A stretch of DNA of 64,000 bases from [Clostridium] aerotolerans DSM 5434 (GCF_000687555.1 NZ_JHWJ01000007.1:62001-126000); one strand, 5' to 3'. Positions 1 to 8,537 are shown, numbered from the stretch's first letter. Notes: generated by a model not told the origin, from the sequence alone. A program made the numbers and translations.

Positions 1-280
1 AGACTGAATCCTGAATGACCTGCTTGAGTTCCAGAACAGTGGTGCCTGAAACCTCTTTCACAGACACACTGCCGGCTTCATCGCCTTGTCTTACCTTATT
101 GGCAATATAGCTTAACGCCACATCTTCCCGATAAGCAGCTTCCATTCTGTGATTGATATTCTCATACACTTTTCCGCCCATAAGAACCAGAAACAGGGCG
201 CTTAATACAAACACCAGAAACAGTATCAGAGTGAAAAGAGCGCCGGTCATCCGGCTTCTTTTATCCATGCTCCCGCTCAT
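1..280 (-). CDS. Pilin-like membrane-anchored protein, DUF4860-like (partial, C-terminus off window)
   Basis: The visible 93 residues start MSGSMDKRSR and continue with one hydrophobic helix (about residues 12-35, rich in L, F and V), then a polar region. This single N-terminal helix followed by a small soluble domain is the layout of pseudopilin-like minor components. Its ATG overlaps the TGA stop of the upstream gene in an ATGA junction, so the two are translationally coupled. Neighbours are another pilin-like protein and a GspF-type protein, which places it in a type II secretion / type IV pilus-like cluster. The DUF4860 label is from memory of family context, not a search. The reading frame runs off the left edge of the window. 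Confidence 0.6.
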   Translation of the reverse strand, partial: MSGSMDKRSRMTGALFTLILFLVFVLSALFLVLMGGKVYENINHRMEAAYREDVALSYIANKVRQGDEAGSVSVKEVSGTTVLELKQVIQDSV

Positions 281-615
281 TTGCCACCTCCCGGTGCTGA
301 TTCATGAAGATTGACGGTAATATCCGGCATGAAGTTTGAGGCAAAGCCACTGTAAAAAACATCATACCGTTCTCTGTCAATCTGTATTCCGTAATGTTCT
401 TCTAAATATTCCACACTAGGGGGATATCTTCCTTCTATGGCATAACATTGTACCGAGGCCCTACGAATCGCGTCCCGGAGAGTATCTGCTCCCTCTGCAT
501 CTGCCCGATTGGAGAAGAATAATATTCCTATTATGAAGGCCCCAATCATACAAGGGAATATTGCCAGGGTAAGAAGGCTGCCTGAGATTTCTTTCAGGGA
601 ATTTTTAAGCTTCAA
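277..615 (-). CDS. Pseudopilin-like membrane protein
   Basis: 112 residues. A short basic N-terminus is followed by a hydrophobic segment at about residues 13-35 and then a soluble domain containing CYAIEGRYPPSVEYLEEHYG, a motif I associate with small pilin-like proteins of clostridial secretion clusters. No classical prepilin peptidase site (G followed by F-T-L-x-E) is visible, so processing is uncertain. The start appears to be TTG, preceded by AGGAGG at good spacing. It sits 12 bases after the GspF-type gene and overlaps the next gene by four bases, so all three are probably one operon. Function in pilus or secretion assembly is inferred from context. Confidence 0.6.
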   Translation of the reverse strand: MKLKNSLKEISGSLLTLAIFPCMIGAFIIGILFFSNRADAEGADTLRDAIRRASVQCYAIEGRYPPSVEYLEEHYGIQIDRERYDVFYSGFASNFMPDITVNLHESAPGGGK

Positions 616-627
616 TAATCTCTCCTC

Positions 628-1680
628 CTAACCAATGGCAGATAATACACCCATAAGCGGCAGCATGACAGAAAGTAAAATGAGTCCCACGGATATGGCC
701 AGAACAGCCACCACCGTTGGTTCAAAACGGTTAATCATCTGCTCCATGGCAGTATCTGCTTCTTCCTCGTATTTGTCCGAAATCTCCGCCATCACACTGT
801 CAAGACGGCCGCTTTTCGTCCCTACTTTAATCATCTGAACATAAAATCCTGTGAACAGACCAGTATTTTTCATGGCTGTATAGTAAGTGGCCCCTGATTC
901 CAGTTCAAAGGAACACTGATTGATTTTCTCTTCCACAATCTTATGATCCACCAATTGGCCAGCCAGCTCCATACCTTTTTCCAGATCCAGACCGCTTTTT
1001 AAGGTAAGGGATAACACAGAGGTAAAACGGCGCTTTGCCGTAGACAGAGCAATTTTATTATTCTTCTTGATCCACCAAATGAACTTTTCTGCTGCAGGAA
1101 GCTTTTTCCCCTTTTTTCCAAGAAGCCATACGATGAAAACAGCTATACCAAGAACAGCACCTAATAAAAGAGCCGCTCCGCTGAAGATTCCACCAAGCCT
1201 GGCAGCAGCAAGAGAAGCCGGCGGCATCTCTGCCCCCAGCTGCCGGTATACGCCTTCAAATATAGGCATGACATTGGTAAATAAAACCAGCAATACAACA
1301 AGAAGCATGGTGATCATGATGATGGGATATGTAAGGGCATGTTTTATGTTCTTGTAGAGCACATCTTCTTTATCGTAATACTCTGCAAGGGATTCCATAA
1401 TCTTATCCAGATTACCGGTTTCTTCTCCGACTCTGACCATTCGGATTACATAAGGCGGATAGACTCCTGCCTGTTCCAGCACTTTTGAAAATGGAATGCC
1501 AAGCTCCGCTTCCTCTGCCATGGAAAGCAGGATCTTTCTCTCTTCTCCCCATACCGCATCCTCCGCCATAACAGACAATCCCTCGTCAAGAGGGATTGCA
1601 GCATGAAGAAGAAGGGATATTTGAAGGCAGAAAGCGGAAATTTCTCTGGAAGAATAAATGTTTCTCGCACTCTTTGCCAT
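628..1680 (-). CDS. Type II secretion / type IV pilus inner-membrane platform protein (GspF/PilC family)
   Basis: 350 residues, close to the usual size for the family (about 350-400). Two repeated GspF domains are visible: one from about residue 13 to 135, with the typical V-R-x-G-E-E-T-G-N-L motif, and one from about 215 to 335, with the matching K-V-G-T-K-S-G-R-L motif. Three hydrophobic stretches (about 115-140, 165-187, 320-345) are the membrane helices. Such proteins form the cytoplasmic-membrane platform on which pilins are assembled and which contacts the assembly ATPase. AAGGAG precedes the ATG. The ATPase and prepilin peptidase are not in the window. Confidence 0.88.
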   Translation of the reverse strand: MAKSARNIYSSREISAFCLQISLLLHAAIPLDEGLSVMAEDAVWGEERKILLSMAEEAELGIPFSKVLEQAGVYPPYVIRMVRVGEETGNLDKIMESLAEYYDKEDVLYKNIKHALTYPIIMITMLLVVLLVLFTNVMPIFEGVYRQLGAEMPPASLAAARLGGIFSGAALLLGAVLGIAVFIVWLLGKKGKKLPAAEKFIWWIKKNNKIALSTAKRRFTSVLSLTLKSGLDLEKGMELAGQLVDHKIVEEKINQCSFELESGATYYTAMKNTGLFTGFYVQMIKVGTKSGRLDSVMAEISDKYEEEADTAMEQMINRFEPTVVAVLAISVGLILLSVMLPLMGVLSAIG

Positions 1681-1711
1681 ATACCGTTTCTCCTTTTTCT
1701 ATATGGTTTCT

Positions 1712-2695
1712 TTAGTAAGTGTATTTTCCTTTATAATTGGAGCTATTGGTTATATATTGCTTGATTGCAGGATCGTTACCGCCAGAGGATGCAAAGGTAG
1801 GATCCATGAGCTTCCAGTCGTAGCCGTCAAAGTATATGACATTGTCCACCCAGCCCTGTCCCTCGATATAGACATTGACCCATGCATGGTAAAGACTTCC
1901 CGTATAGCCTACCACTAACTTGGTAGGAATGTTCTGTGATCGTAACATAGAAGTCATAACAGCCGCATAATCAAAACAGATTCCCTTTTTCTTAGCCAGA
2001 GCCTGGTCAACATCAGGAAGGTATCCGGTCTGAACGGAATTGGCCAGCGCAGTATCGTAGGTAAAGTTTTTCACCACGTAATTATAAACATTGGTCACAA
2101 CTCCAAGAGAATCCGGTGCTGACGCTGCAAGCTCCGCTCCTTTTGATACCACCGCACTTCCAGCTGTAAAATTTACATACTGGTTTGGGTATAGAAATGG
2201 TTCATACTCATTGGAAAGGCTGACCTGCAGCTGATTACTGTATTTAATGGCGTACTGAGTCCCCTGTACCTGCTCCAGAACCCGCAAAGTATAGGTTCCA
2301 TTTCCCTCTGTTAAAGGAAATACCTCATAGGCGGATCTTGCATTTAAGTCATAGGTATAAGTCTCTCCGCCGCTTTTAATGACCTGTACCTTTATCTTGG
2401 AAGCACTGCCCGTATACTGGACCATAACATAACCATGGCTTGTATTGGATGCATCAACCGTTACCGAATTGCCGCTAAATGTAACCGTTCCAGATGCCAC
2501 TGGCACTTTCATGTTGCCGACAGCAGGCTTGGAAGCCAAAGGAACTGCTTCATCCTTAATACTGACAACTGTTTTCCATTCAATGCTTTCCTTTGTATTT
2601 TCTGATGCAGAGATGGACCCTTCTGGTCCAAAGCCAGCAATGTAGACCATAAAGGCTGCAAATGCCGCTGCAAATACCGCACCACTTTTCTTCAT
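1712..2695 (-). CDS. Secreted transglutaminase-like domain protein
   Basis: An N-terminal signal peptide (MKKSGAVFAAAFAAF and on to about residue 30) precedes an all-beta region and a C-terminal transglutaminase-like domain. The papain-like triad is visible: Cys in KKKGICFDYAAVM, His in GSLYHAWVNVY and Asp in WKLMDPTF. Such domains act as peptidases or cross-linkers on the cell surface. I chose the second in-frame ATG because GGGGGAG lies nine bases before it, while it directly abuts the upstream ATG, which would make a poor start. It lies upstream of the pilus-like genes on the same strand with only 31 bases between, so it may be in their transcript. The substrate is unknown. Confidence 0.8.
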   Translation of the reverse strand: MKKSGAVFAAAFAAFMVYIAGFGPEGSISASENTKESIEWKTVVSIKDEAVPLASKPAVGNMKVPVASGTVTFSGNSVTVDASNTSHGYVMVQYTGSASKIKVQVIKSGGETYTYDLNARSAYEVFPLTEGNGTYTLRVLEQVQGTQYAIKYSNQLQVSLSNEYEPFLYPNQYVNFTAGSAVVSKGAELAASAPDSLGVVTNVYNYVVKNFTYDTALANSVQTGYLPDVDQALAKKKGICFDYAAVMTSMLRSQNIPTKLVVGYTGSLYHAWVNVYIEGQGWVDNVIYFDGYDWKLMDPTFASSGGNDPAIKQYITNSSNYKGKYTY

Positions 2696-2715
2696 CTTTA
2701 TCATCTCCCCCAGTG

Positions 2716-3453
2716 TTATCCCAGACGTTGTCTCACGATTTCATAGGCAAGGACCCCAGCCGCAACTGAGGCATTTAAAGAGTCAATATCCCCTTTCATG
2801 GGGATAGAAGCTACCATATCACAGTTCTCTTTTACCAGCCTGCTGACACCGCTTCCTTCACTTCCAATCACAAGTCCGATCGGACCCTTTAAGTTCATAC
2901 GGTACATGGTCTCTCCCTCCATATCGGCGCAGACAAACCATATGCCCTTTTCTTTTAATTCTTCCATGGTGGCTGTTAAGTTTGTAACCTTTGCCACTGG
3001 TGTATAGTTAAGTGCACCTGCTGAGGTCTTTGCAACGGTTGCTGTCAGACCTACCGCCCGTCGCTTTGGAATGATAACACCATGAGCTCCGGCTAAATTA
3101 GCGGTACGGATAATGGCACCCAGATTATGGGGATCTTCGATTCCGTCCAATAAGAATAAAAACGGAGGTTCTCCCTTTTCCTCTGCTGCCTTTAACATAT
3201 CTTCCACTTCTGCATATTCATAAGCCGCTGCATGAGCGATTACGCCCTGGTGATGTCCTTCTTCAGACATCTGGTCCAGCCGTTCTCTCTCTACGAAATT
3301 AATGATGGTATCTTTCTTTTTCGCTTCCCTGATAATGGACTGGATGGGGCCATCCTGAACTGCCTTTTGCACGTACAGCTTATCAATTGTCTTCCCGGAG
3401 CGAAACGCCTCCAATACTGCGTTTCTTCCCTCTATGGTAAATTCCTCTATCAT
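2716..3453 (-). CDS. rlmB: 23S rRNA (guanosine-2'-O)-methyltransferase RlmB, SpoU/TrmH family
   Basis: 245 residues, normal for RlmB. An N-terminal substrate-binding domain (IEGRNAVLEAFRSGKTIDKLYV) is followed by the SPOUT knot domain. SPOUT motifs are clear: NLGAIIRTANLAGAHGVI (motif 1), the GLVIGSEGSGVSRLV loop (motif 2) and SIPMKGDIDSLNASVAAGV (motif 3). These bind S-adenosylmethionine and the target ribose; RlmB modifies G2251 of 23S rRNA in E. coli. Its ATG overlaps the stop of mrnC (ATGA), matching the frequent clostridial order cysS-mrnC-rlmB. The SpoU family has several members with different rRNA targets, so the exact site is inferred from the length and gene order. Confidence 0.9.
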   Translation of the reverse strand: MIEEFTIEGRNAVLEAFRSGKTIDKLYVQKAVQDGPIQSIIREAKKKDTIINFVERERLDQMSEEGHHQGVIAHAAAYEYAEVEDMLKAAEEKGEPPFLFLLDGIEDPHNLGAIIRTANLAGAHGVIIPKRRAVGLTATVAKTSAGALNYTPVAKVTNLTATMEELKEKGIWFVCADMEGETMYRMNLKGPIGLVIGSEGSGVSRLVKENCDMVASIPMKGDIDSLNASVAAGVLAYEIVRQRLG

Positions 3454-3908
3454 TCCAGTTCTCCTATTCGTTCAAGTCCCTTGCCCACTACGGCAATGAG
3501 CCGTTCTAAATCTCCGTTTAAATACAGATAGCCGCATAACGCTTCAAATCCAGTAGCCGTCCGGTAATCTGCCATGGTGGCATGCTTGGCCGTTGTGACT
3601 GACTTGGCATTACGCCCTCTTTTATAAACAGCAATCTCTTCCGGTGTTAAATCTTCCGCCTCCATCAGACGCCTTATAATCTCTGCCTGGGTCCCGGCAT
3701 TGACCAGCTTGGCACTCTTTTTGTGCATATTGTTTACCTGTGTGCTTCCATGATTCATTACCTTTGTTCGGATCATGACCTCATAGACAGCGTCACCAAT
3801 ATATGCGAGAGCCAGAGGGGAATAGCTTTTGATATCTACTTTCTTTAAATGCAGTGATTCTTTAAAGAAATCAGAAAATCCGTTCAGGGTCATTATACTC
3901 TCTTCCAT
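3450..3908 (-). CDS. mrnC: Mini-ribonuclease III
   Basis: 152 residues made of a single RNase III catalytic domain without the double-stranded RNA binding domain, which is the definition of Mini-III. The signature SPLALAYIGDAVYEVMIR lies at about residues 30-47 and the second acidic helix at about 130-140. In Bacillus subtilis this enzyme matures the ends of 23S rRNA. The start used overlaps the end of cysS by 16 bases and has AAGGTG at good spacing; a second ATG five codons later would form a TAATG junction with the cysS stop and is also possible. It overlaps rlmB by four bases, so cysS, mrnC and rlmB are coupled. Confidence 0.9.
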   Translation of the reverse strand: MEESIMTLNGFSDFFKESLHLKKVDIKSYSPLALAYIGDAVYEVMIRTKVMNHGSTQVNNMHKKSAKLVNAGTQAEIIRRLMEAEDLTPEEIAVYKRGRNAKSVTTAKHATMADYRTATGFEALCGYLYLNGDLERLIAVVGKGLERIGELE

Positions 3909-5296
3909 TTTACACCTTCCCTGGTGTCCTCCAGAACGATACCCTGCTCCAGTAATTTTCCACGAATCTCATCTGCAAGAGCGAAATCCTTGTCTTTTCT
4001 TGCCTGCTGCCTTGCTTCTATCATGGCTTCGATTTCTTCGTCAAGAATCTCTTCCTTCTTCTCTGCAATAATGCCGAGAACACCGCACAGCTCATCAATG
4101 GTTTCCTTTAAGTAGGTCACATATTCTCTTGAGCTGTTTTCATCGGTGGTGGAATTGCTTAGTTTCACCAATTCGAAAATGGCTGAAATCGCATCTGCTG
4201 TGTTGAAATCATCATCCATGGCAGCTTCATATTTGGCAACCAGCTCTTCTACCGGCTTTTTCTCTTCTCCCTCGCGAAGGGAATCTGTCTTTATGACTGC
4301 TTCCAGATCCTTAAGCTTATCTACAGCTGTCAGAATACGGTCTAAACCGTTTTTGGAAGATTCCATTAAATCAGCGCTGAAATTAAGCGGACTTCTGTAA
4401 TGAGCACTGAGCATAAAGAAACGAAGTACCTGTAAATCATACTTTTCACCGATTTCTCTTACGGTAAAAAAGTTTCCAAGAGACTTTGACATCTTCTTGT
4501 TATCCACATTTAAAAAGGCATTGTGCATCCAGTATTTTGCAAATTCTTTTCCGTTGGCCGCTTCACTCTGGGCAATCTCGTTCTCATGATGAGGGAAAAT
4601 CAAATCTTCTCCGCCTGCATGGATATCAATCTGGTCTCCAAGGTACTTTTTAGACATCACAGAGCATTCAATATGCCAGCCAGGTCTTCCCTCGCTCCAG
4701 GGTGACTCCCAATAAGGCTCCCCTTCTTTTTTCGGTTTCCAGAGAACGAAGTCAGAGGATTCTTCTTTGCCATCTTCTCCGGTCACTTTTATTTCACGGA
4801 ATCCTGACTGTAGATCTTCCAGGTTCTTATGGGACAGCTTTCCGTACTCCTTAAAAGACTTGGTACGGAAATAAACGGTACCGTCTGCCGCCTCATATGC
4901 ATGGCCTTTATCAACCAGACCTTTTATCATATCAAGCATTCCACAGATTTCTTCTGTAGCCAGAGGATTTTTAGTCGCCGGCTTCACATTCAAAGCTTCC
5001 ATATCTTTTTTGCACTCTTCAATGTAGCGCTTGGATATGACATCTGAATCCACACCTTCCTCGATTGCCTTTTTGATGATCTTATCATCTACATCAGTAA
5101 AGTTGGATACATAATTAACCTCATAACCTTTATATTCAAAATATCTTCGTACGGTGTCAAAGACTATAATAGGTCTTGCGTTACCAATGTGTATAAAATT
5201 GTAAACGGTAGGACCGCATACATACATCTTGACCTTTAAGGGCTCCAATGGCACGAATTCTTCTTTTTGTCTGGATAATGTATTAAAAACCTTCAT
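3893..5296 (-). CDS. cysS: Cysteinyl-tRNA synthetase
   Basis: 467 residues, the usual length for a class Ia CysRS. The HIGH motif appears as FIHIGNARP (about residues 33-41) and the KMSKS loop as KKMSKSLGN (about 270). Zinc-binding residues are the early Cys in [11 protein letters not shown], Cys in HIECSVM and His in FPHHENE. The C-terminal helical anticodon-binding region ends the protein. The enzyme charges tRNA-Cys with cysteine in the cytoplasm. It lies 27 bases after ispF, an arrangement common in Firmicutes, and is followed by overlapping mrnC. Confidence 0.97.
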   Translation of the reverse strand: MKVFNTLSRQKEEFVPLEPLKVKMYVCGPTVYNFIHIGNARPIIVFDTVRRYFEYKGYEVNYVSNFTDVDDKIIKKAIEEGVDSDVISKRYIEECKKDMEALNVKPATKNPLATEEICGMLDMIKGLVDKGHAYEAADGTVYFRTKSFKEYGKLSHKNLEDLQSGFREIKVTGEDGKEESSDFVLWKPKKEGEPYWESPWSEGRPGWHIECSVMSKKYLGDQIDIHAGGEDLIFPHHENEIAQSEAANGKEFAKYWMHNAFLNVDNKKMSKSLGNFFTVREIGEKYDLQVLRFFMLSAHYRSPLNFSADLMESSKNGLDRILTAVDKLKDLEAVIKTDSLREGEEKKPVEELVAKYEAAMDDDFNTADAISAIFELVKLSNSTTDENSSREYVTYLKETIDELCGVLGIIAEKKEEILDEEIEAMIEARQQARKDKDFALADEIRGKLLEQGIVLEDTREGVKWKRV

Positions 5297-5323
5297 AAAT
5301 ATCTCCCTCCTGTTAATTGGTTT

Positions 5324-5869
5324 CTATCTTCCGCAGCAGCCTCCGGAACAGCCTCCGCAACCGGAACCCATGATTTTATCATCATAACAGTAATCTTCCA
5401 CAGAAGTAAGAAGGGTAATAGCCTGAGCTGAAATTCCCTCGCCGTTTCCGGTAAATCCAAGTCCTTCTTCCGTAGTGGCTTTTACATTCACCTTTCCTAC
5501 CGGCAGATTCAGCGCATCTGCAATGTTCTCCATCATCTGAGGGCGATAGGTAAGAAGCTTTGGTTTCTGTGCGATAATGGTGGCATCTATATTTTCAATA
5601 ATATAGCCCCCCTCTTCCAATAGCTTACCAGCCTGTTTTAAAAGCTCAATACTGGATACATCCTTATATGCCGGATCCTGATCCGGAAAATGTTCTCCGA
5701 TATCTCCCATGGCTGCCGCTCCAAAAAGAGCATCAATAACAGCATGAACCAGCACATCCGCGTCAGAATGACCTAAAAGTCCTTTCTCATATGGAATCGT
5801 TACACCTCCAATGATAAGATCTCTTCCTTCTACTAATTTATGAACATCATATCCCTGTCCAATTCTCAT
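5324..5869 (-). CDS. ispF: 2-C-methyl-D-erythritol 2,4-cyclodiphosphate synthase with a Cys-rich tail
   Basis: This enzyme of the non-mevalonate isoprenoid pathway makes MEcPP from CDP-ME 2-phosphate. Metal ligands are visible as Asp and His in GQGYDVHKL (residues 8 and 10) and His in [21 protein letters not shown]. The trimer-forming end [20 protein letters not shown] is intact. The protein is 181 residues, against about 155-160 for most IspF. The extra C-terminus ends [14 protein letters not shown], four cysteines in a glycine-rich tail, which is not part of the fold and could bind metal. It is preceded by the lipid kinase gene and followed closely by cysS. Confidence 0.95.
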   Translation of the reverse strand: MRIGQGYDVHKLVEGRDLIIGGVTIPYEKGLLGHSDADVLVHAVIDALFGAAAMGDIGEHFPDQDPAYKDVSSIELLKQAGKLLEEGGYIIENIDATIIAQKPKLLTYRPQMMENIADALNLPVGKVNVKATTEEGLGFTGNGEGISAQAITLLTSVEDYCYDDKIMGSGCGGCSGGCCGR

Positions 5870-5904
5870 AATATTTCCTTTCTTCTATATATATACATTC
5901 GCTG

Positions 5905-6831
5905 CTAAACAATCACCCGCAATTTTTTACTGATACACCGAATCTGCACATCCTTTTGACAAAAACAGCTTTCCCCATCGGTATGGACTGCCATCGGATG
6001 CTCCATGTGAATGGAGATTTCCTCACAAGTATAAAAACGGATCCCTGTATTTGGTATCTTTCTTCCTAATAAAGAACAGGCCAGTACAGGAATCAGCTTA
6101 CGCTTCTTTCTGTTATTCATAATACAGATCGTAAGCTTTCCATCTTCAAAACTTGCACCGGGTGCAAACTTGAATCCACCGCCCTCGTAAGGATGAATGT
6201 GGGCGGATATAAAATACACGTGATTAAATTCTACCTTTTGAACACCATTTATAAGAACATGACCCTTAGACGGCTTCGCCAGGGCAAGCTGCTTGATTCC
6301 GATTAATAGATAAGCCAGCCTTCCTATGTGAAGCTTGTGAAGCAGTCCCTTTGATTTTGAAAATAATATATTATGGCAAACAGCTGCATCCATACCGATT
6401 CCTGCACTTACAATGAATCGTCGGTGCGCCACTTCACCGTCCCCATACGTTATAACCCCATAATCCATTAATTTGTAATACTTTGGATGAAGAATCCTGT
6501 CAAGACATTTGACCGGGTTTCTGGGCAGTTTTAAACTCCTTGCCAGATCATTGCCCGATCCCGCAGGAATATACCCTAAGGTTATGGAACCACAAAAACA
6601 GAGTCCATCCAGAATCTCGTTCACTGTACCATCTCCGCCTACGGCAACAATTACATTGGATTCTTTACAGCCATTTGTCAGTTTACTGGCATAAATCCTC
6701 GCATCTCCCGGCTTTTCCGTAAAATAAACTTCATACTCCACACCGGAAGCTTCCAAAGCTCCCTCAAGCTTATTCCAGGTATTTTGTCCACGTCCGCAGC
6801 GTGAGTTAGGGTTTACAATAAAATAGTACAT
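5905..6831 (-). CDS. Diacylglycerol/lipid kinase family protein
   Basis: 308 residues with the DAGK catalytic domain at the N-terminus. The nucleotide-binding signature is VAVGGDGTVNEILDGL (about residues 62-77) followed by LGYIPAGSGNDLARSL, both diagnostic for the DgkB/YegS/BmrU superfamily. The C-terminal beta-rich half includes GMDAAVCHN and HTDGE. Such enzymes phosphorylate diacylglycerol or related lipids at the membrane; the precise substrate cannot be told from sequence. It is the first gene of the run leading to ispF, cysS, mrnC and rlmB and has its own extended -10 promoter just upstream. Confidence 0.87.
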   Translation of the reverse strand: MYYFIVNPNSRCGRGQNTWNKLEGALEASGVEYEVYFTEKPGDARIYASKLTNGCKESNVIVAVGGDGTVNEILDGLCFCGSITLGYIPAGSGNDLARSLKLPRNPVKCLDRILHPKYYKLMDYGVITYGDGEVAHRRFIVSAGIGMDAAVCHNILFSKSKGLLHKLHIGRLAYLLIGIKQLALAKPSKGHVLINGVQKVEFNHVYFISAHIHPYEGGGFKFAPGASFEDGKLTICIMNNRKKRKLIPVLACSLLGRKIPNTGIRFYTCEEISIHMEHPMAVHTDGESCFCQKDVQIRCISKKLRVIV

Positions 6832-6859
6832 GGGATCCCTCCACTTTTTGCTATTTGTT

Positions 6860-6868
6860 AGTATACCA
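6860..6868 (-). promoter_or_regulatory. Extended -10 sigma-A promoter for the lipid kinase-ispF-cysS run
   Basis: On the minus strand TGG-TATACT forms an extended -10 element about 30 bases before the lipid kinase ATG. No good -35 is seen at 17 bases (TATTCA), which fits an extended -10 promoter. Pattern reading only. Confidence 0.5.
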
Positions 6869-6947
6869 TAAAACAGGAGAATTGAATATAAAAAAAAGAA
6901 AAAGGTCAGCGAACCTTGTCAAAGAAAGGAGAAATGACTTTTTTCGT

Positions 6948-6996
6948 AAAATAAAAAACACATTGAACCCGACTTAACGTCAGACTTTCAATGTGT
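6948..6996 (-). terminator. Intrinsic terminator of the tRNA-Val/tRNA-Met transcript
   Basis: A perfect 10-bp stem (ACACATTGAA at 6958-6967 with TTCAATGTGT at 6987-6996) is followed on the minus strand by a T-rich run (TTTTTTATTTT), just after the 3' end of tRNA-Met. Confidence 0.85.
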
Positions 6997-7003
6997 CTGT
7001 TAA

Positions 7004-7077
7004 TAGCGGAAGGGAGATTCGAACTCTCGACACCACGGGTATGAACCGTGTGCTCTGGCCAACTGAGCTATTCCGCC
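7004..7077 (-). tRNA. tRNA-Met (CAT anticodon)
   Basis: A 74-base cloverleaf reads on the minus strand from GGCGGAA to TTCCGCT plus discriminator A. Acceptor pairs form with a G-T at the first position; the D arm is GCTC/GAGC, the anticodon stem CACGG/CCGTG encloses TTCATAC with anticodon CAT, and the T arm contains GTTCGAAT. The first pair is G1-U72 rather than the C1-A72 mismatch of initiator tRNA, and initiator-specific GGG/CCC anticodon pairs are absent, so it is an elongator or, less likely, a tRNA-Ile2 that would be modified to read AUA. CCA is not encoded. Confidence 0.93.
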
Positions 7078-7112
7078 ATATGAAATTGTTTGATAAACGC
7101 TTCGTTTATCAG

Positions 7113-7185
7113 TGGGACCTACAGGGCTCGAACCTGTGACCCTCTGCTTGTAAGGCAGATGCTCTCCCAGCTGAGCTAAGATCCC
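7113..7185 (-). tRNA. tRNA-Val (TAC anticodon)
   Basis: A 73-base cloverleaf on the minus strand runs GGGATCT to AGGTCCC plus discriminator A. The D arm is GCTC/GAGC, the anticodon stem CTGC/GCAG encloses CTTACAA with anticodon TAC, and the T loop is GTTCGAGC. CCA is not encoded. It lies 35 bases upstream of tRNA-Met and shares its promoter and terminator. Confidence 0.95.
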
Positions 7186-7233
7186 AGTGCTTGTCAGGAG
7201 CTTTGTTTTTCTCTCGTTCCCGACTGCTTCATT

Positions 7234-7262
7234 AGTATAATATGAATTGTATTAATTGTCAA
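7234..7262 (-). promoter_or_regulatory. Sigma-A promoter of the tRNA-Val/tRNA-Met operon
   Basis: On the minus strand TTGACA (7262-7257) and TATACT (7239-7234) are separated by exactly 17 bases, about 50 bases before tRNA-Val. A near-consensus promoter is expected for a tRNA operon. Confidence 0.85.
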
Positions 7263-7366
7263 CACTTTTTTGTCAATTATTTTCTTTTTTTTCCATTTCT
7301 CTTAAAACTCTGATTCCTGCGAGGTTTTCTGCCTTTTTTCTTCTCCTGAAACAGACAAAAAATCAC

Positions 7367-7402
7367 AAAAGCCGTCTTGGAGTGCTCCGTCAACGGCTTT
7401 TT
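7367..7402 (-). terminator. Intrinsic terminator after the NYN-LOTUS gene
   Basis: AAAAGCCGT and ACGGCTTTT at the two ends form a stem with T-rich flanks on both sides, so it could work in either direction. It begins about 10 bases after the stop codon of the NYN gene. Confidence 0.7.
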
Positions 7403-7411
7403 ATTATCCAA

Positions 7412-8332
7412 TTATTCTTTTTTCAAAAATACCGCTTTGCTGTTGTTTTTATTCTCCCGTACTTCCAACATGGAAACACTGTGGACGAATTTGGAAAATG
7501 TGGAATACCCGTAATCCTTTACCTTAAAGTCAGCAAACTTCCGGTGCATACCATTACCTAAAGCCGCAAGCTCCATTCCGTTTTTACCAGAGCCCTTTAC
7601 AAGCTTCACTGCAAATTCTTCCAGCTCCTGGCGTTTGGTACGGTTGTCCTTCATTCGGACCGTCACTACATTGTTTGATTTTCTAAGCTCAAAGCTGTCC
7701 ATCTCTTCCAAAAATTTAGACAGAGAGCTGTAGCCATAATTTCTCACGTCAAAATCGGAATACTTCTTTACCAAACGGTTCCCGATCTCTCCAAGTCCGG
7801 TCGCCTTATTCTTATCATCATTTTCCAAAATGATGGAGGTAATATCCTGCTCAATGACTTCCTTTCCAATGGCTCCGCCGCCGGTTCCCTCTTCATCCTG
7901 ATCCAGAAGAACTTCCAGATTGGTAAAAACTGTACAAGCCGCGCGGAAGGATTTGGGTGTCTTTTCTTCTCCCATACCAATGACTTCTTTTCCTGATTCC
8001 CGAAGCCTGCTTGCCAGGCGGGTGAAATCACTGTCACTGGAAACGATACAGAAGCCATCCACATTGTCCGTATAAAGTAAGTCCATGGCATCAATAATAA
8101 GTGCAGAGTCGGTGGCATTCTTTCCAACGGTATTGGAAAACTGCTGAATCGGGGTAATAGAATTTTCCAAAAGCTCCAGCTTCCACTTTCCCATCTGAGC
8201 GCTTGTCCAATCTCCATAAATTCGTTTGTAGGTAATGACCCCGTATCGTGTCATCTCATCCAGAATGCATGTAATGTACTTTGCTGAAATATTATCTGAA
8301 TCAATCAAAACTGCAAATTTTTTGTCACTCAA
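7412..8332 (-). CDS. NYN-domain putative RNase with two C-terminal OST-HTH/LOTUS domains
   Basis: 306 residues. The N-terminal NYN (PIN-like) domain spans about residues 5-145: FAVLIDSDNISAKY carries the first acidic pair (Asp11, Asp13), TDSALIIDAMDLLY the central acids, and FCIVSSDSDFTRLASRLRE the conserved SSDSDF motif. Two repeats follow, each with the LOTUS pattern G-L-G-x-I/M ... KYSDFDVRNYGYSSLSKFLE and KFADFKVKDYGYSTFSKFVH (about 165-215 and 236-300). NYN domains are metal-dependent RNases and LOTUS domains bind RNA, in animals within germ-granule proteins. The start appears to be TTG after GGGAG. The gene is monocistronic, with its own promoter and terminator. The RNA target is unknown. 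Confidence 0.88.
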   Translation of the reverse strand: MSDKKFAVLIDSDNISAKYITCILDEMTRYGVITYKRIYGDWTSAQMGKWKLELLENSITPIQQFSNTVGKNATDSALIIDAMDLLYTDNVDGFCIVSSDSDFTRLASRLRESGKEVIGMGEEKTPKSFRAACTVFTNLEVLLDQDEEGTGGGAIGKEVIEQDITSIILENDDKNKATGLGEIGNRLVKKYSDFDVRNYGYSSLSKFLEEMDSFELRKSNNVVTVRMKDNRTKRQELEEFAVKLVKGSGKNGMELAALGNGMHRKFADFKVKDYGYSTFSKFVHSVSMLEVRENKNNSKAVFLKKE

Positions 8333-8403
8333 AACCCTGTTCTCCCGTCTTAATTTGTTTTCCCATATCCTGTCTTTGCTGTCATTTTAATCTCGTCCTA
8401 TTA

Positions 8404-8432
8404 ATTATATTTCATTTTACCATTTATTACAA
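8404..8432 (-). promoter_or_regulatory. Sigma-A promoter of the NYN-LOTUS gene
   Basis: On the minus strand TTGTAA and TATAAT are 17 bases apart, with the -10 about 70 bases before the start codon. Confidence 0.65.
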
Positions 8433-8537
8433 TAACATGACAGTGGTTAAAATGGGAGAATTTTAGTCAAGTATTATCCTTTTATATGTTCATAATAAAA
8501 AAGAAGATATTAAGACAGCTATGAAAGGAGTGTTACT

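Noticed and set aside
7004-7077. Initiator tRNA-fMet
   Set aside because: The first acceptor pair is G-U instead of the unpaired C-A, and the three G-C anticodon-stem pairs of initiators are missing.
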